Of a stretch of DNA of 64,000 bases, positions 1 to 8,215 are shown one piece after another (within the stretch, counting starts at the first letter, position 1; each line of letters opens with the position of its first letter). The stretch is from Cohnella zeiphila (lineage in GTDB: Bacteria > Bacillota > Bacilli > Paenibacillales > Paenibacillaceae): positions 136,143 through 200,142 of the forward strand of contig NZ_JACJVO010000016.1 in NCBI RefSeq assembly GCF_014212055.1, given 5' to 3'. The translations under genes were made by a program, and so were the position numbers. The notes beneath the pieces are model-generated. The model did not search any database, was not told the DNA's origin, and was given only the letters and a program-made list of their open reading frames with translations.

Positions 1-39
1 CATTCCTTATTCCCGTTTGCCTCCTCCGCCGGAAGCTTT

Positions 40-363
40 TTAATGGCGGGCCATCACGAGAACCTTGCCCCGATCCAACTCGGCTTCATAAAGCTCCGCT
101 TCCGCGGAGCCGACTCCCATCGATTCGATCTTGCTGCGCAGCTCGTCTCCCCGCGTACGGAACAGATTGGCCATCGACTGCAGCATGCCTTCCTCGGTGA
201 TGCCGATCGTGCTCGTATCCGAAGCGTCCGCCAGCCGGTTCGTCCGAACCTCGCTGTGGGCCAGCACGTAGATTTCGTTCCCGTCGTACCCTTGCGAGCG
301 CAGATCCCTCACGGCATCGAACGCTTCCAGTCCGTTGCTCACCAATTTGACGTAAGCTCTCAT
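40..363 (-). CDS. YflT-type general stress protein
   Basis: This 107-residue soluble protein has an N-terminal segment (about residues 1-36, MRAYVKLVSNGLEAFDAVRDL) typical of the YflT / general stress 17M family: a short beta-strand, a helix, then GYDGNEIYVLAH. Its biochemical role is not known; family members are stress-induced cytoplasmic proteins. The start follows a GGAGGAGATCGCA site. It is the second gene of a minus-strand pair with the DUF948 protein at 453-917, and a sigma-B-like promoter precedes the pair. Family membership is a pattern judgement. Confidence 0.7.
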   Translation of the reverse strand: MRAYVKLVSNGLEAFDAVRDLRSQGYDGNEIYVLAHSEVRTNRLADASDTSTIGITEEGMLQSMANLFRTRGDELRSKIESMGVGSAEAELYEAELDRGKVLVMARH

Positions 364-452
364 TGCGATCTCCTCCTCAAGGTGAATCGATTGGACATGC
401 TGTCTCGCCCTTCCTTACCCATGCCTCCGCCAATTGAAACCTGCCCTTTCCT

Positions 453-917
453 TCATGCCCGGGATCCGGGCTCGGACGCGAGCGGCCTGACCTCGTCCCG
501 GACGCTGCGCCGCAACGCGGAAACGACCTGAAGGCCGATCTTGATCCAGGCCATCCACGGCTTCTTCGGAGCTTGAACCTCCTCCCGCACCGCGTTCGAC
601 AGCGTGTCCGCCGCTTCCTTCGCCGCGTGAACCGTCTCCTGAATGGTCGCCCCGGCTTCGCGGGCCGCCTGGAACAACGTGTCCGTCGCATGCAGCTTAT
701 CCTTCACCTGAAGGGACAGCTCGTTGACGTTGTCCGTCAGTTCCATCGTCTTGTCGCGAATCGATTCCACCGTTCCGTTTGTCTTCTCCAGCGTCGTCCG
801 CAACGAGTCCATCGTCCGGCCGGCGCCGAGCAGCGTTTTCACGGCAAAGCCGCACAGAATGGCAAAGCTGACCGCAGCCAGCGCGGCGCTTGCCGCCAAT
901 AACGTTTGCGCGCTCAT
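453..917 (-). CDS. DUF948-type membrane-anchored coiled-coil protein
   Basis: This 154-residue protein has one N-terminal transmembrane segment (about residues 5-27). A long heptad-rich helix follows (about 30-115) with repeated hydroxylated and charged residues such as TMDSLRTTLEKTNGTVESI, then a basic tail. This is the layout of DUF948 / YtxG-like general stress proteins. It is probably an inner-face membrane-tethered coiled coil of unknown function. It lies 89 bp upstream of the YflT-type gene in the same orientation and probably shares its transcript. The start follows GGGGAGAAACCT. Confidence 0.75.
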   Translation of the reverse strand: MSAQTLLAASAALAAVSFAILCGFAVKTLLGAGRTMDSLRTTLEKTNGTVESIRDKTMELTDNVNELSLQVKDKLHATDTLFQAAREAGATIQETVHAAKEAADTLSNAVREEVQAPKKPWMAWIKIGLQVVSALRRSVRDEVRPLASEPGSRA

Positions 918-953
918 AGGTTTCTCCCCTTCCGCAGCGGATGTATGGGGGGC

Positions 954-979
954 TTACCCTATCGTCCGCGGAACGAAAC
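954..979 (-). promoter_or_regulatory. Candidate sigma-B-type promoter for the stress pair
   Basis: On the minus strand GTTTCG (979-974) and GGGTAA (959-954) are separated by 14 bp, close to the sigma-B pattern GTTTAA-N12-14-GGGTAT. The site lies 37 bp upstream of the DUF948 start. The downstream genes belong to families that are sigma-B members in Bacillus, which supports the reading. Whether this organism has a sigma-B is not visible here. Confidence 0.4.
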
Positions 980-1069
980 CGCCGCAGCGCCGCGTTTCAT
1001 CCGGGAATGGGCGTGGTAAGGGAGGGGCAAGCCAGTCCAATCCAGACAACCGCAAAGGAGATGACCCTC

Positions 1070-1234
1070 ATGCTGTACTGGGCAATGGTTTTTCTAGTCG
1101 TCGCAATTGTCGCCGCGATCTTCGGTTTCGGAGGCATCGTCGCCGCCGCTGCGGGAATCGCCAAAGTGCTGTTTTTCATCTTCGTCATCCTGTTCATCCT
1201 CTCCCTCATCTTCGGCCGTCGCGGCAGAGTCTGA
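1070..1234 (+). CDS. DUF1328 small membrane protein
   Basis: This 54-residue protein is almost entirely hydrophobic. It has two transmembrane segments (about 2-21 and 27-47) separated by a Gly/Ala-rich turn, and ends in GRRGRV. This is the DUF1328 / YtjA pattern. The ATG at 1070 is preferred over the one at 1061 because AAAGGAG at 1054-1060 abuts the earlier ATG but gives 9 bp spacing to the later one. No function is established for the family. It is divergent from the DUF948 stress gene. Confidence 0.75.
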   Translation: MLYWAMVFLVVAIVAAIFGFGGIVAAAAGIAKVLFFIFVILFILSLIFGRRGRV

Positions 1235-1570
1235 TCCAAGCTGTCGCAACAAGCGGGAATTTCCATCACGAATCGCGCAGCACGGTATCATATTCCTTCC
1301 CGCAAGACCGTATCCATGGAGAAAGAGAGCTTTCCTCTCCATGGCGCGTCATGCGCGGCGACGGATCGCCGGAGGTTGTCCGGCCTGCGGCTAAGACCGT
1401 CTTCCGGCATCGCCGACAAATTCCCAACGAAGGGTTCTATCGCGCTCAGGGGATCCGGATTCTTCCGGTCCCCGACTTTCGCATTGCCATTTCGGCCCCG
1501 GGACCGCCGCAGGTCCTCCCGATTAACACATGAAGCGGTTCGTTAGCCGCGCTTTGGAGGTGCAACGCCC
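1235..1570. other. Gene-free stretch with one hairpin
   Basis: No convincing coding region is seen in these 336 bp. The only clear structure is an inverted repeat at 1314-1344 (CCATGGAGA and TCTCCATGG around a 13-nt loop). It lacks a following T-tract, so I do not call it a terminator. The ribosome site of the next gene (TTTGGAGG) is at 1553-1560. Confidence 0.5.
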
Positions 1571-2749
1571 ATGAATCCACAAGGATTCCAAATTGCTTAC
1601 GTCAGCACATACGTACCGAAAAAATGCGGATTGGCCACTTACACCCACCATTTGAGAGAGGCTGTCTCTCGATCGAAAGGGGATGCGTCCGATCCGGTCG
1701 TCGCCATGTGCAACACCGACGAGCTCGACGCGTATAAGGAGCCTTGGCAGCTGCCCCTGCTCAAGCAGGAAAGAGAAGATTACCGGCTGCTGGCGGACAC
1801 GCTGAACCGAAGCTCCATCGACGTCGTGTCGCTTCAGCACGAATTCGGCATATTCGGGGGGGAAGCGGGCGATTATTTGCTCGAGCTGCTGGATCGGTTG
1901 AAAAAACCGGTCGTCACCACGTTCCACACCGTATTCGAGAAACCGGCCGAGCCTTATGCCTCGGTTCAAGCCGCCATCGCTCAGCGCAGCGACCATATCC
2001 ACGTCATGAACCGCAAAGCGATCGGCTATCTGCACGATCATTTCCGGATTCCGCTGGAGAAGATCTCGTTCATTCCTCACGGCTCCCCGGTCCCGGACCG
2101 GAAAGAGCGCCATCTGACCCGACGGCACTTCGGGTGGGAGCATCGCAAGGTGCTGTTCCAGTTCGGTTTGCTCGGCCGAAGCAAAGGGGTCGAATCGCTG
2201 CTGAAGGCACTGTCGGGAGCCGTCCGGGCCGTTCCCGAGCTGTTGTACGTCATCGCGGGCCAAACCCATCCCGAGGTCAAGAAGCACGAGGGCGAAGCTT
2301 ATCGCGAGGAATTGACCGCCATGATCGCGGAGCTCGGCTTGCAGCATCACGTGAAGATGATCGACCGGTACGTGCCGGAAGATGAGCTGGTCTCTCTGAT
2401 CTCGGCTTGCGATCTCTACGTGACTCCCTACCCGGGCATGCAGCAAATTACGAGCGGCACGCTCGCGTATGCCGCGGGCCTCGGGCGGCCGATTCTCAGC
2501 ACTCCATATAGCTACGCCAAAGATTTGGTTCAAGGCCGCGAAGAGCTGCTCCTTCCTTTCGGGGATACGGATGCCTGGAGCGCGAAAATCATCGAATTGT
2601 TCTCTTTCCCGGAGATGCTCGCCGAATGCGAACGATGGATGGCGGATATCGGCCGCAGCATGCAGTGGCCTCAGGTAGGGGCGCAATACCTGGGACTGCT
2701 GGAGCGGGTGGCGGCCCGCAAGGAATGGAGCATGGCGGATGTCGTCTAA
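1571..2749 (+). CDS. GT4-type glycosyltransferase
   Basis: This 392-residue GT-B fold protein has a glycine-rich N-terminal Rossmann start (VPKKCGLATYTHHL, about 15-28), an acceptor-domain SLQHEFGIFGG, then FIPHGS around 166. The donor domain holds GLLGRSKGVESLL (about 200) and ITSGTLAYAAGLGRPIL (about 287-303), which are the nucleotide-sugar binding elements of GT4 enzymes. It is cytoplasmic, with unknown acceptor and donor. It overlaps the next gene by 11 bp, so the two are translationally coupled. The pair recalls glycosyltransferase plus (alpha/alpha)-barrel pairs seen beside mannoside phosphorylases, but no phosphorylase is present here. Confidence 0.8.
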   Translation: MNPQGFQIAYVSTYVPKKCGLATYTHHLREAVSRSKGDASDPVVAMCNTDELDAYKEPWQLPLLKQEREDYRLLADTLNRSSIDVVSLQHEFGIFGGEAGDYLLELLDRLKKPVVTTFHTVFEKPAEPYASVQAAIAQRSDHIHVMNRKAIGYLHDHFRIPLEKISFIPHGSPVPDRKERHLTRRHFGWEHRKVLFQFGLLGRSKGVESLLKALSGAVRAVPELLYVIAGQTHPEVKKHEGEAYREELTAMIAELGLQHHVKMIDRYVPEDELVSLISACDLYVTPYPGMQQITSGTLAYAAGLGRPILSTPYSYAKDLVQGREELLLPFGDTDAWSAKIIELFSFPEMLAECERWMADIGRSMQWPQVGAQYLGLLERVAARKEWSMADVV

Positions 2750-3986
2750 TGCCCCGAGCTGGCGCGGCGACGCGCCTTCTTTTGTCCATTTGCGCCGCCT
2801 GACGGACGATACCGGGCTGCTGGAGCACGCGCTGGGCCGCATTCCCCGCCGCCGGGAAGGCTACACGACGGACGACAACGCCAGGGCGCTGTGGACCGTC
2901 ACGGAATGGCTGGACCCGCGCCGCCGCAAGAAAGTGCGGGAGGAAGATGTGGCGGTTCTGCGGTCTCTCGCCGACGTCTATTTGGCCTTCCTCTTGTGGA
3001 CTCAGAAAGATGACGGCTGGTTTCACAACAACATCGCTTACGACCGGACCCCCGAACCGGAAGAGGTCTCTCACGACTGCCAGGGCCGCGCGCTGTGGAG
3101 CTGCGCGGACGCTTGGGTTCGCCTGGACTGCGGCCAACGGGAGACGGCGTACGTCCTGATCCAGAAGTCGATGCGCACGATCGGCGCGATCGGATCGCTT
3201 CGGGGACGGGCGTTCGCCATGGCCGCTTGCGCCCATCTGATCGAAGCGGATAACAACGGAGTCATCAATCTGCCGGACGGCTGGAAAGATGAACTAAGCG
3301 ACCATCTCGTGCGATATGAGCGCATTCTGTGCGATGCGTTCCGACAATTCTCGCAGGGCGACTGGAACTGGTTCGAGCCGGCGATGACCTACAGCAACGG
3401 GGTGCTCCCTTGGGCGATGCTGCGGGCATTCCGGGTGACAGGCCGAACGGAGACGCTGGAGATCGGGCTGGATTGCCTGTCTTCTCTGCTGACCGCGATG
3501 AAGGCCGAGAGCGGACACTACCGGCCGATCGGCAACGAGAAGTGGCGGACGAAGGAAGCGGTCAGCTACTGGGACCAGCAGCCGCTCGAGATGTTCAAGC
3601 TGGCGCTCTCTCTGGAAGAAGGCGCGATCGCGCTGGAGGCCGCCCAAGGCGAAGGAGTCTCCTTGCTCGTCTCGAACGCCGCGGCCTCGGATGTCCGGCA
3701 TCACTCCCGGCACGGAACGATGACCGCGGAGCGGAAGAAAGAAATCCGGATCGGCGACAGCAGGATCGTCACCTTGAGCGAGCATGCGGAAGCGCTGCGC
3801 AAAGAGCGCAACGCCTGCCTGGCCTGGTTCTACGGCAACAACGACCTGTGCGCCCAGATGGTCGATCCTTCGGAGGGCTGCTGCTGCGACGGCCTGCAGG
3901 AGAACGGCCCGAATCTGAACTGCGGCGCCGAAGCGACGCTCTCCTATTTGATGACGCAGGCGCTCTGCTCCGACGATCGGGGCTGA
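2739..3986 (+). CDS. (alpha/alpha)-barrel protein, glycosyltransferase-associated
   Basis: This 415-residue, mostly helical protein has HLRRLTDD (17-24) and GYTTDDNARAL (41-51), the hallmark of a family of six-hairpin glycosidase-like proteins usually encoded next to GT4 glycosyltransferases. It also has repeated Trp-rich helical motifs such as GDWNWFEPAMTYSNGVLPWAML. It has no signal peptide. I infer a cytoplasmic carbohydrate-active partner of the preceding glycosyltransferase; many databases label the family glycosyltransferase, but the reaction is unproven. The start lies inside the upstream gene. A tandem repeat and a strong terminator follow. Confidence 0.6.
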   Translation: MSSNAPSWRGDAPSFVHLRRLTDDTGLLEHALGRIPRRREGYTTDDNARALWTVTEWLDPRRRKKVREEDVAVLRSLADVYLAFLLWTQKDDGWFHNNIAYDRTPEPEEVSHDCQGRALWSCADAWVRLDCGQRETAYVLIQKSMRTIGAIGSLRGRAFAMAACAHLIEADNNGVINLPDGWKDELSDHLVRYERILCDAFRQFSQGDWNWFEPAMTYSNGVLPWAMLRAFRVTGRTETLEIGLDCLSSLLTAMKAESGHYRPIGNEKWRTKEAVSYWDQQPLEMFKLALSLEEGAIALEAAQGEGVSLLVSNAAASDVRHHSRHGTMTAERKKEIRIGDSRIVTLSEHAEALRKERNACLAWFYGNNDLCAQMVDPSEGCCCDGLQENGPNLNCGAEATLSYLMTQALCSDDRG

Positions 3987-4006
3987 CGCTAAGCGGGGAC
4001 TCTAAG

Positions 4007-4147
4007 GAGCCAAGTTGGTGTTCGAAAGCAACCATTCGTTCGGGATCGCGACAAAGCGGGCCGAGTTAGTGCCCGAAAGCAATAATTCGCGCCGGATCGC
4101 GACATCGTGAGCCAAATTAGTGCCCGAAAGCAATAACTCTATCCCGG
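4007..4147. repeat. 51-bp tandem repeat, about 2.8 copies
   Basis: Copies start at 4007, 4058 and 4109 (GAGCCAAGTTGGTG, GGGCCGAGTTAGTG, GAGCCAAATTAGTG), a strict 51-bp period. Each contains a CGAAAGCAA block and the first two also contain GGATCGCGACA. The third copy is incomplete. The minus-strand core TTTCGGGCACTAAC resembles the core of the 51-bp repeat at 16.1-16.4 kb. Confidence 0.85.
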
Positions 4148-4165
4148 AAACTCATCATCAGACGC

Positions 4166-4202
4166 AAAGAACTCCGACCGTCAACATCGGTCGGAGTTCT
4201 TT
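4166..4202. terminator. Bidirectional rho-independent terminator
   Basis: AAAGAACTCCGACCG and CGGTCGGAGTTCTTT form a perfect 15-bp stem around a 7-nt loop (TCAACAT). A- and T-runs at the stem ends let it end both the plus-strand glycosyltransferase operon and the minus-strand tagO transcript. Confidence 0.9.
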
Positions 4203-4324
4203 GGCCATTCAAGATCAATTCCGCGTTTCGCAGTTGCGGGCGGATCGGCAAATCGTCTCCGCTAACGCAAATTCGTTTGCGAAAAGCTTCACGGCGCTGA
4301 GACCGCTGAAAAAAAGCGCTACCG

Positions 4325-5287
4325 TCAAGTCTGCTGGGCAAGCAGCAGCACGATGGAGAACAGGCCGAAGCAGATGTTGAGCAGGTACAGGAACGAGACG
4401 ACCTGAACCGGCTTCATGCCCGTTGCGAGCAGACGGTAATGGGCCTGCGAAGCGTCGGCCTGATAGACCGGGACGCCCTTCATGGCCCGGGCGATTACGA
4501 CGCGGACGTTGTCCAGGATCGGCACGCCGAGCGCGAAGATCGGGATGAACAGGGACAGCAGCGTCGCCTGCTTGAAGGCGCCGTCGAGCGCCACGACGCC
4601 CAGCATGAAACCGAGGAACGTCGCGCCGGCGTCGCCCATGAACACTTTGGCCGGCGGGCGGTTGAACAGAAGATAGCCGACGGAGACGCCGACCGTGATG
4701 ACCGCCATCATCGCCGAATTATGCTGGCCCATGACGAGCGCGACGACGAGCAGGGTGCCGCCGGAGATGGCCGAAAGTCCGCCCGCCAGCCCGTCCATGC
4801 CGTCGGAGAAGTTGATGACCGTCGTGACGCCGAAAATCCATAGAATCGTAAAAATAAACGACAGCCACTCCGGCAGCACGACGTAGACGCCGTTGAACGG
4901 ATTCTCGAATCCGACGAACTGGATGCCCGACGCGTAGACGAGAACGGCCGCGCCGATCTGCACGAGGAACTTGGGCAGCGCGGGAAACTCTCTGCCGTTC
5001 GTCTTGTACCAATCGTCGACGATGCCGATCAGCAGCACGAGCAGCCCGCCGCCGAGAATCGCCGCCGTCTGGTACCACACGTCCCTCATGAAGATCAGGT
5101 AGACGGCTGCGAATCCGACGAAGATGGCGATGCCGGCCGTCAGCGGAATCGGCTCACGGTGTATTTTGCGGGCGCTGTCCGCCCGGGGCTTGTCCACGAA
5201 ACCGATGCGAAGCGCGAATTTCCGTAAGGGAGGAATCAATAAGACCACAAGAACGAATGAAGTCGCGAAAGCGAGAAAATAACTCAT
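4325..5287 (-). CDS. tagO: Undecaprenyl-phosphate GlcNAc-1-phosphate transferase (WecA/TagO type)
   Basis: This 320-residue polytopic membrane protein has about ten hydrophobic helices. It carries the polyprenyl-phosphate HexNAc-1-P transferase signatures: DD at 91-92 (IVDDWYKTNG), NFSDGMDGLAGG (159-170) and FMGDAGA (216-222). It probably transfers GlcNAc-1-P from UDP-GlcNAc to undecaprenyl phosphate, starting teichoic acid or other wall glycopolymers. In place of the usual HxHHRL cytoplasmic loop it has SQAHYRLL (280-287), a partial variant. The start follows AAAGGGGCCGAGT. It appears monocistronic. Confidence 0.85.
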   Translation of the reverse strand: MSYFLAFATSFVLVVLLIPPLRKFALRIGFVDKPRADSARKIHREPIPLTAGIAIFVGFAAVYLIFMRDVWYQTAAILGGGLLVLLIGIVDDWYKTNGREFPALPKFLVQIGAAVLVYASGIQFVGFENPFNGVYVVLPEWLSFIFTILWIFGVTTVINFSDGMDGLAGGLSAISGGTLLVVALVMGQHNSAMMAVITVGVSVGYLLFNRPPAKVFMGDAGATFLGFMLGVVALDGAFKQATLLSLFIPIFALGVPILDNVRVVIARAMKGVPVYQADASQAHYRLLATGMKPVQVVSFLYLLNICFGLFSIVLLLAQQT

Positions 5288-5430
5288 ACTCGGCCCCTTT
5301 CCGCGTGCGATTGCCGCTCTTTCGATTGTAAGCAGTTGGAAAGGGGGCTGTCAACGCTTTGTCGACCGAATTCGAGGGCATTCGTGCGATGGAAGCGGTC
5401 TTGAAAAGCGGATTCGGCAGTTCCGATCGG

Positions 5431-6348
5431 TCAAAAACCGGACGACCAATGGATCAGCAGCGGTAAATAAAGGAAGCTCGCCAGCGTCGTGAACGCCACG
5501 TTGACCGCCACCAGTTCCTTGTCTCCGCCGTACTTCTCCATCAGCACGAGCGAATTGATCGCCGCCGGCATGCTCGATTGGACGAACAGGACGGACGCTT
5601 CCAGACCGTGCAGGCCGAGCAGCCGGATCGTCAGCCAGGAGAGCAGCGGCACGATGACGACTCTCATCCCGAAGGAGACCCACGTCTCCTTGCGCCAGCC
5701 GTTCCTCCAATTCGTCTTGCCGAGCTGAACGCCGAGCAGCAGAAGCACGACGGCCGGATAAGCGTCCCCCACCAGCTTCAGCCCCTGTCCGAGACTGTCC
5801 GGCAGCGGGATCCGGAACAAGAACAACACGGTCCCGGCGATCGCCGCGTAGATGAGCGGCGTCTTCGCCACCTGGCGAAGAGCTCCGCCCGCGCTGAAGG
5901 TCGAACGCGTCGCCAGATACATGCCGAGCGTATTGACGAGAATAATGTGCGTAATCACGTTCGTGACCCCGATCGCGAATCCGCCCTCGCCGAAGGCAAG
6001 CAGCAGCAGCGGCAGCCCGTAATTGTTCGAATTGGCGAAGATCGTCGTTAAGTCCATCGCCCTCCGGGAAGGCGCGTCGAACCGGAACAGCCGTCCGGCC
6101 GCCGTCGATGCCGCCCAGCAGAAGGCGGTCTGAATCAGCGTGAACGCCGCGATATGACCGAAGACGGAACCGTCCAGATCGCTGGTCGATAAGGCCGATA
6201 CGATCAGGCAAGGAGACAGGACGAACAGGCTGATCTCCGCAAGCTGGCGCGTGTCCGGCGCCTTATACTTCTGGAACAAAAAGCCGAGCAGGCAAGCGAG
6301 CAGGATCGGAACGCTCACGTTGGCGAATTGCGCGACATAGGCGGCCAT
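5431..6348 (-). CDS. AEC-family transporter (auxin-efflux-carrier fold)
   Basis: This 305-residue protein has about ten transmembrane helices. It shows the AEC/PIN-like N-terminus (FANVSVPILLACLLGFLFQK), a FANSNNYGLPLLLLAFGEGG motif near helix 4, and a repeat of the fold in the second half ending in FVQSSMPAAINSLVLMEKYG. Bacterial members move organic anions such as malate; the substrate here is unknown. The ATG at 6348 is chosen because AGGAGGGTGCCC precedes it. It has its own promoter. Confidence 0.8.
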   Translation of the reverse strand: MAAYVAQFANVSVPILLACLLGFLFQKYKAPDTRQLAEISLFVLSPCLIVSALSTSDLDGSVFGHIAAFTLIQTAFCWAASTAAGRLFRFDAPSRRAMDLTTIFANSNNYGLPLLLLAFGEGGFAIGVTNVITHIILVNTLGMYLATRSTFSAGGALRQVAKTPLIYAAIAGTVLFLFRIPLPDSLGQGLKLVGDAYPAVVLLLLGVQLGKTNWRNGWRKETWVSFGMRVVIVPLLSWLTIRLLGLHGLEASVLFVQSSMPAAINSLVLMEKYGGDKELVAVNVAFTTLASFLYLPLLIHWSSGF

Positions 6349-6378
6349 GGGCACCCTCCTATCGGGTGTTTTTTCCCA

Positions 6379-6407
6379 ATTGTAGCCCTTGCGCGACGAA
6401 AGGTTAA
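6379..6407 (-). promoter_or_regulatory. Sigma-A-type promoter of the AEC transporter gene
   Basis: On the minus strand TTAACC (6407-6402) and TACAAT (6384-6379) are 17 bp apart, about 30 bp upstream of the AEC start codon. The flank upstream is very AT-rich. Confidence 0.55.
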
Positions 6408-6510
6408 ATATATAAAAAATATCAACTCCATAGTCTACGCCTATGATCCATTCATGGCGCGCGAGGCGCCGAGCGGCCGGAGCGGTACCGGTCGCCGACA
6501 TGCCTCCCGG

Positions 6511-6894
6511 TTAAACGCCGTACTCCCGCTGCAGAGCGTCCAGGCACTCCCGGCTCCGCTCGGCCCAACGCCGAAGCTTGTCCGACCGCTCCGTCTCGGC
6601 CTGCAGGGCCGCGATCAGCGATTCCCGATAAGAGGGAACTTCCCCCGCGTAGGCTTTAAGCTCGCGGATCGGAACCCATACTTTCTCCTGGTAAGCGGAA
6701 GCCTTGCGCTCATGGAACAGCGGAACGTCCGGATCATACGGGTGATGAAGATCGCCCTGGGTCGGATGGCGCAGTACCGCCAACACTTTGACAAGCGCCC
6801 TTCTCCCGTCCGACTCCGCCACTTCCGCGACGTACTCGCCCGTTTTGTAGGCCGCCATGACGATCCGACCCGGCGTATCGAGTTCTTGATTCAT
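6511..6894 (-). CDS. kapB: KapB-type sporulation phosphorelay protein
   Basis: This 127-residue soluble protein has the compact beta-rich kinase-associated protein B pattern: GRIVMAAYKTGEYVAEV, then VLAVLRHPTQGDLHHPYDPDVPLFHERKA, then GEVPSYRESL and a C-terminal helix. In Bacillus, KapB supports the KinB sensor kinase feeding the Spo0 phosphorelay. The ATG at 6894 follows GGAGGACGAAAGG; open sequence upstream of it is rejected for lack of a ribosome site. It is divergent from the diacylglycerol glucosyltransferase-like gene. It supports an endospore-forming host. Confidence 0.8.
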   Translation of the reverse strand: MNQELDTPGRIVMAAYKTGEYVAEVAESDGRRALVKVLAVLRHPTQGDLHHPYDPDVPLFHERKASAYQEKVWVPIRELKAYAGEVPSYRESLIAALQAETERSDKLRRWAERSRECLDALQREYGV

Positions 6895-6998
6895 CCTTTC
6901 GTCCTCCTTGTCCGTATCTCCTAGAATGAAGCCGTCAGACGAATTGTACCTCAGCCGTCTCCGGGATGCACGGCCTTCCTTCAAAATCGGCCCGACAC

Positions 6999-7027
6999 TT
7001 GTCCCAAGTTCGAGAAGGAAGTAATAT
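6999..7027 (+). promoter_or_regulatory. Sigma-A-type promoter of the glycolipid synthase gene
   Basis: TTGTCC (6999-7004) and TAATAT (7022-7027) are separated by 17 bp, about 30 bp upstream of the ATG at 7058. A GTGGAGGA ribosome site lies between. Confidence 0.55.
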
Positions 7028-7057
7028 GGAGAAAGGTAAAGTGGAGGACTGTAACCC

Positions 7058-8215
7058 ATGCGAAAAAAACGAGTGCTGCTGCTATCCGAAGGATTCGGCA
7101 CCGGACATACCCAAGCGGCATACGCCTTGGCGGTCGGGCTGCGGCAGTTGTCCCCCCATCTGCAAACGCGGGTCATCGAGCTCGGGACGTTCTTGAATCC
7201 CATTATTGGGCCCCTGCTCCTATCCGCTTATCGGAAGACGGTCAGCAAGCAGCCGCAGTTGTTCGGCAAGCTGTATCGGAGTTATTACGATAAAGGCTTG
7301 AGCCGCATCAAGACGTTCGCGCTCCACAAGCTGTTCTACAATCACGTCTCGGACGTCGTCCAGCAGTTGAAGCCGGATATGATCGTTTGCACCCATCCTT
7401 TTCCGAACGCGGTCGTCAGCCGGTTGAAAAGGCTTGGGGTAGACGTGCCTCTCTATACATTGATTACGGATTACGACGCGCACGCGACGTGGACGACTCC
7501 CGAGGTGGACAAGTATCTGGTCAGTACCTCCAGCGTGCGGAACAAGCTGATCGCGCGGGGCATCTCGCCTTCGCAGATCGAAGTGACCGGCATTCCCGTG
7601 CATCCGAACTTCTGGTATCCCCACGACCGGGCCGAGATTCTCGCGCAATTCGAACTCTCGGACATGCCTACCGTACTGATCATGGGCGGCGGCTGGGGGC
7701 TCCTGTACTCGGACCAGCACGTGGAGTACATGACCTCCTACGCCGACAAGGTGCAGCTCATCCTGTGCATGGGCAGCAACGACAAGGCCCGGGAGAAGCT
7801 GCTGGCCGATCCCAAGTTTCGGCATCCGAACATCAAAGTGCTCGGCTTCACCAAGGAAGTGAGCAAGCTGATGGACGTGTCGGAGCTGCTCGTGACGAAG
7901 CCCGGCGGCATGACCTGTACGGAAGGAATGGCGAAGGGAATCCCGATGCTTTTCTACGAGCCGATTCCCGGCCAGGAAGAAGAGAATCTCGAATACTTCG
8001 TCGCGCAAGGGTTCGGCGAGCTGCTCACCTCCACGGAGACGATCGACCGCTGGTTCCGTCTCATTCAGGAGCCGTACTTGGCCGGGCAGCACCGCGACGG
8101 CCTGCTCGCCCTGAGGAACGCCGAGTACAATCCGGCGCGCTGTTCCGAAGCGGTGCTGAAGCTGCTGCAGTCGCTTGGCGACGATGTGGAAGAACCTCCG
8201 GTCCCTCTTGCATGA
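7058..8215 (+). CDS. UgtP/MGDG-synthase-type glycosyltransferase (GT28)
   Basis: This 385-residue enzyme resembles processive diacylglycerol glucosyltransferases. It has an N-terminal GFGTGHTQAA loop (12-21), the MGDG synthase-like region with CTHPFPNAVVSRL and LITDYDAHATW, the linker GIPVHPNFW, and a donor site with LIMGGGWGL and TKPGGMTCTEGMAKGIPMLFYEPIPGQEEEN. It probably adds glucose from UDP-glucose to diacylglycerol at the inner membrane face to make membrane glycolipid and lipoteichoic acid anchor. The stop codon lies inside its own terminator hairpin. Confidence 0.8.
   Translation: MRKKRVLLLSEGFGTGHTQAAYALAVGLRQLSPHLQTRVIELGTFLNPIIGPLLLSAYRKTVSKQPQLFGKLYRSYYDKGLSRIKTFALHKLFYNHVSDVVQQLKPDMIVCTHPFPNAVVSRLKRLGVDVPLYTLITDYDAHATWTTPEVDKYLVSTSSVRNKLIARGISPSQIEVTGIPVHPNFWYPHDRAEILAQFELSDMPTVLIMGGGWGLLYSDQHVEYMTSYADKVQLILCMGSNDKAREKLLADPKFRHPNIKVLGFTKEVSKLMDVSELLVTKPGGMTCTEGMAKGIPMLFYEPIPGQEEENLEYFVAQGFGELLTSTETIDRWFRLIQEPYLAGQHRDGLLALRNAEYNPARCSEAVLKLLQSLGDDVEEPPVPLA

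Larger units (their letters stand above)
3987..4324. other. Intergenic region with tandem repeat and bidirectional terminator
   Basis: This gap lies between convergent genes and holds no coding region. It contains the 51-bp tandem repeat at 4007-4147, the hairpin terminator at 4166-4202, and about 120 bp of unremarkable sequence before the tagO stop. Confidence 0.7.

Noticed and set aside
1314-1344. Inverted repeat CCATGGAGA/TCTCCATGG as a terminator
   Set aside because: No T-run follows on either strand and no gene ends close by in a way that requires it.
1235-1570. Short open frames between the DUF1328 and glycosyltransferase genes
   Set aside because: They are Arg/Pro-rich, lack ribosome sites and overlap each other on both strands, as expected by chance in GC-rich DNA.
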